Shown here: positions 62,376 through 64,000 of the stretch, piece by piece
Numbering within the stretch: the first letter of the stretch is position 1
How the letters are laid out: each line of letters opens with the position of its first letter
DNA from: Lingula anatina
Lineage: Eukaryota; Brachiopoda; Lingulata; Lingulida; Lingulidae
Assembly: GCF_001039355.2 (NCBI RefSeq)
Contig: NW_019775521.1
Location: 65,684-129,683, forward strand
Direction of reading: 5' to 3'
Length of the DNA stretch: 64,000 nucleotides
Notes under the pieces: model-generated
What the model saw: the letters and a program-made list of their open reading frames with translations, nothing else
Database searches by the model: none
What the model was told of the DNA's origin: nothing
Made by a program: the position numbers and the translations under genes

Positions 62376-63670
62376 CACAAGTGGTGCATAGTATCCCCCA
62401 CCTCTCCCCCCTGCCTTCTTTATTGATCTTACACCCCGAGTCCCGGCTTGAACCCCTGTCACTGATGAATTACCTTGTTAGCAGTTAATTTAACCACCTG
62501 CTAATAAGGCAGTGGGGGACATGCTTCTGTACAGTACTTGTCACTCCTGTTTGGCATTGCCCTGATACACCCTGGGTATCCCTCTATGATTTTGACTTTT
62601 CCTCCATGGTCTTTTAATGCATATTAGACTGTTAATATCAATTTTATTTTTTCGTCTTCTTGATGGACCAAATTTGTTTATGATCAGTGGTGAGGTTGTT
62701 ACTGATTATGATTGATTGGGTATCACAGTGATATAGTGATACTACCGGTACTCTTAGTTCTTTGTGAAAACTTAGTGGAATGGGGATTTGAAACCAGGAG
62801 CTGTTGATTAAATCACCAAAATATTTATAATTAAGCATTCTGTCATTATTTTGAAGAAATCGAGCAGAAACAATAAAAAACAAATAATTAAAAAAGCAGA
62901 AATATGTTGATGTGAAGTCCATTAAAAACTGAAATAGCTTGGCTTTTAAACATTTGAAAGTTCATTTTGTAACACAGTCACCTTGAAGAAATGGGAAAGT
63001 CACTGAACATCTTGATACACAGGGTAGACAGTCCATGCCCAGGAATGCCCTTCAGATAAAAAAAAATCTAACAAATTTGTATTTGTGTTAGAATTGTTTT
63101 TGTTATTCTGCTAACTGTGGGGATTTTGAAGTTGGTGTTATTTCAATATTTGTACTATTTGGTGGAGGTGTGTTAGTGTAATTTGTGAAGGCTTTGATGA
63201 TTATGCTTTGAAGATAGTCTGTGGACAGGGTTGACCTGTGTCTTGTAACAAGAATCTCCAGGCCTGTAGCTAGCAATTTCAAAGGGGGTTATTTTTCTGA
63301 AAAAGTGGACCTTTATGTCTCCCTGGTTGACCCAACTAGAGAACCTAGATCAAATTTTCACTCAGTATGGACCCCTTTCATTCAAAAGGGAAGATCTTTT
63401 AAACTCCCCCTCCCCCCCCCAAAAAAAAAAAAAGCATAAAAAAAGGAATGCCAAAATTGCAGCAAAATTTTATTTTTGTTTTTTCAAACAAAAACAACAA
63501 TGCAAACTTGTTGGCTGTTCCATTTTCCAAACAGAAGTGTCAAGTCCATGAACATCAGTGCTACAGGTTTGCCCTCTGGAATTTTGGCATGTATTGTGTA
63601 TATACTGCCCCCATGGTTTGTGTTAAATTGACAGGGTATTGCCACTCCACTGTCAGTATAGGTAAACTAT
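62376..63670. other. Intronic/intergenic DNA, no gene seen
   Basis: AT-rich, with a C-run/A-run at about 63407-63434 resembling a decayed C-rich repeat. No splice-supported frame on either strand. Confidence 0.5.
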
Positions 63671-63882
63671 GTAGGGAATACCTTTTGCCTTCCGTTCCGT
63701 TCCGCGTGATTGGCCTTATTTCTCGAGCTTGATGCGTTATTTGAGCCCAATATTCTGCGTGAGACTTGATTTAGGAATTATTGGTGATTGGTGACTGACC
63801 TGAATATATCTTTGCTATTGGTGATTGAGCTGAAACAGTTTTAATTCTTGGTGATTGGTGCTTAACAAGGGGTATTCCCTAC
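63671..63882. mobile_element. Small inverted-repeat element with GTAGGGAATACC termini
   Basis: GTAGGGAATACC at 63671-63682 and GGTATTCCCTAC at 63871-63882 are perfect 12-bp inverted termini. The interior holds four TTGGTGATTG-like direct repeats. No target duplication is evident. Confidence 0.5.
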
Positions 63883-64000
63883 CCTCTGTACAATGTAGTG
63901 GAATTAACCAAGAACCAGTCAAGAAATTTCAACAAGAAAAGTCTGGACCTATGAGTTACTTAACATGCAGCAGGCTGTATTGATTTCAGTTTGCAAAATG

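Overview
This is animal nuclear DNA: AT-rich, intron-bearing genes with GT/AG boundaries, long introns, many microsatellites, foldback transposons, and two N-gaps (13081-13105 and 48467-48926) that mark a draft assembly. Gene content (SEC13, NDUFA5, synapsin, TIMP, a HEPN-NACHT receptor, tandem NXPE-like genes) fits a non-vertebrate, probably marine metazoan such as a mollusc, echinoderm, hemichordate or amphioxus. I cannot fix the phylum from the sequence alone.

Layout. (1) 612-3187, minus: 5' half of SEC13 (COPII coat / nuclear pore beta-propeller); the rest lies off the left edge. (2) 4536-9473, plus: a complete three-exon gene for a 1016-residue HEPN-coiled coil-NACHT protein, head-to-head with SEC13; its second intron is full of repeats. 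(3) 9474-14587: no convincing gene, but two well-delimited MITEs and an N-gap. (4) 14588-20426, minus: two intact single-exon NXPE/PC-esterase-like genes flanking a truncated pseudogene of the same family, with about 0.9 kb of duplicated upstream DNA. (5) 21359-21869: long foldback MITE; a smaller relative lies at 46511-46767. (6) 22482-24539, minus: complete five-exon NDUFA5. (7) 25233-30493, plus: complete 12-coding-exon gene for a 442-residue protein with an N-terminal membrane segment, a ZZ zinc finger and an EF hand, head-to-head with NDUFA5; a minisatellite starts at its stop codon. (8) 30783-39635: intergenic DNA and the synapsin 5' region, rich in simple repeats. (9) 39636 to beyond the window, plus: synapsin exons 1-5. 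A block holding exons 2 and 3 appears twice around a single N, most likely an assembly duplication next to a collapsed 37-bp minisatellite. (10) 56955-59024, minus: four 3' exons of a TIMP (tissue inhibitor of metalloproteinases), nested antisense inside a synapsin intron, as in flies and vertebrates.

The genes do not form a pathway. Three features stand out: the synapsin/TIMP nested pair, the HEPN-NACHT STAND protein (a candidate innate-immune receptor with an intact HEPN RX4H motif), and the expanding NXPE-like cluster. No tRNA, rRNA or CRISPR array was recognised. Exon boundaries were derived by hand from splice signals, phase continuity and family similarity.
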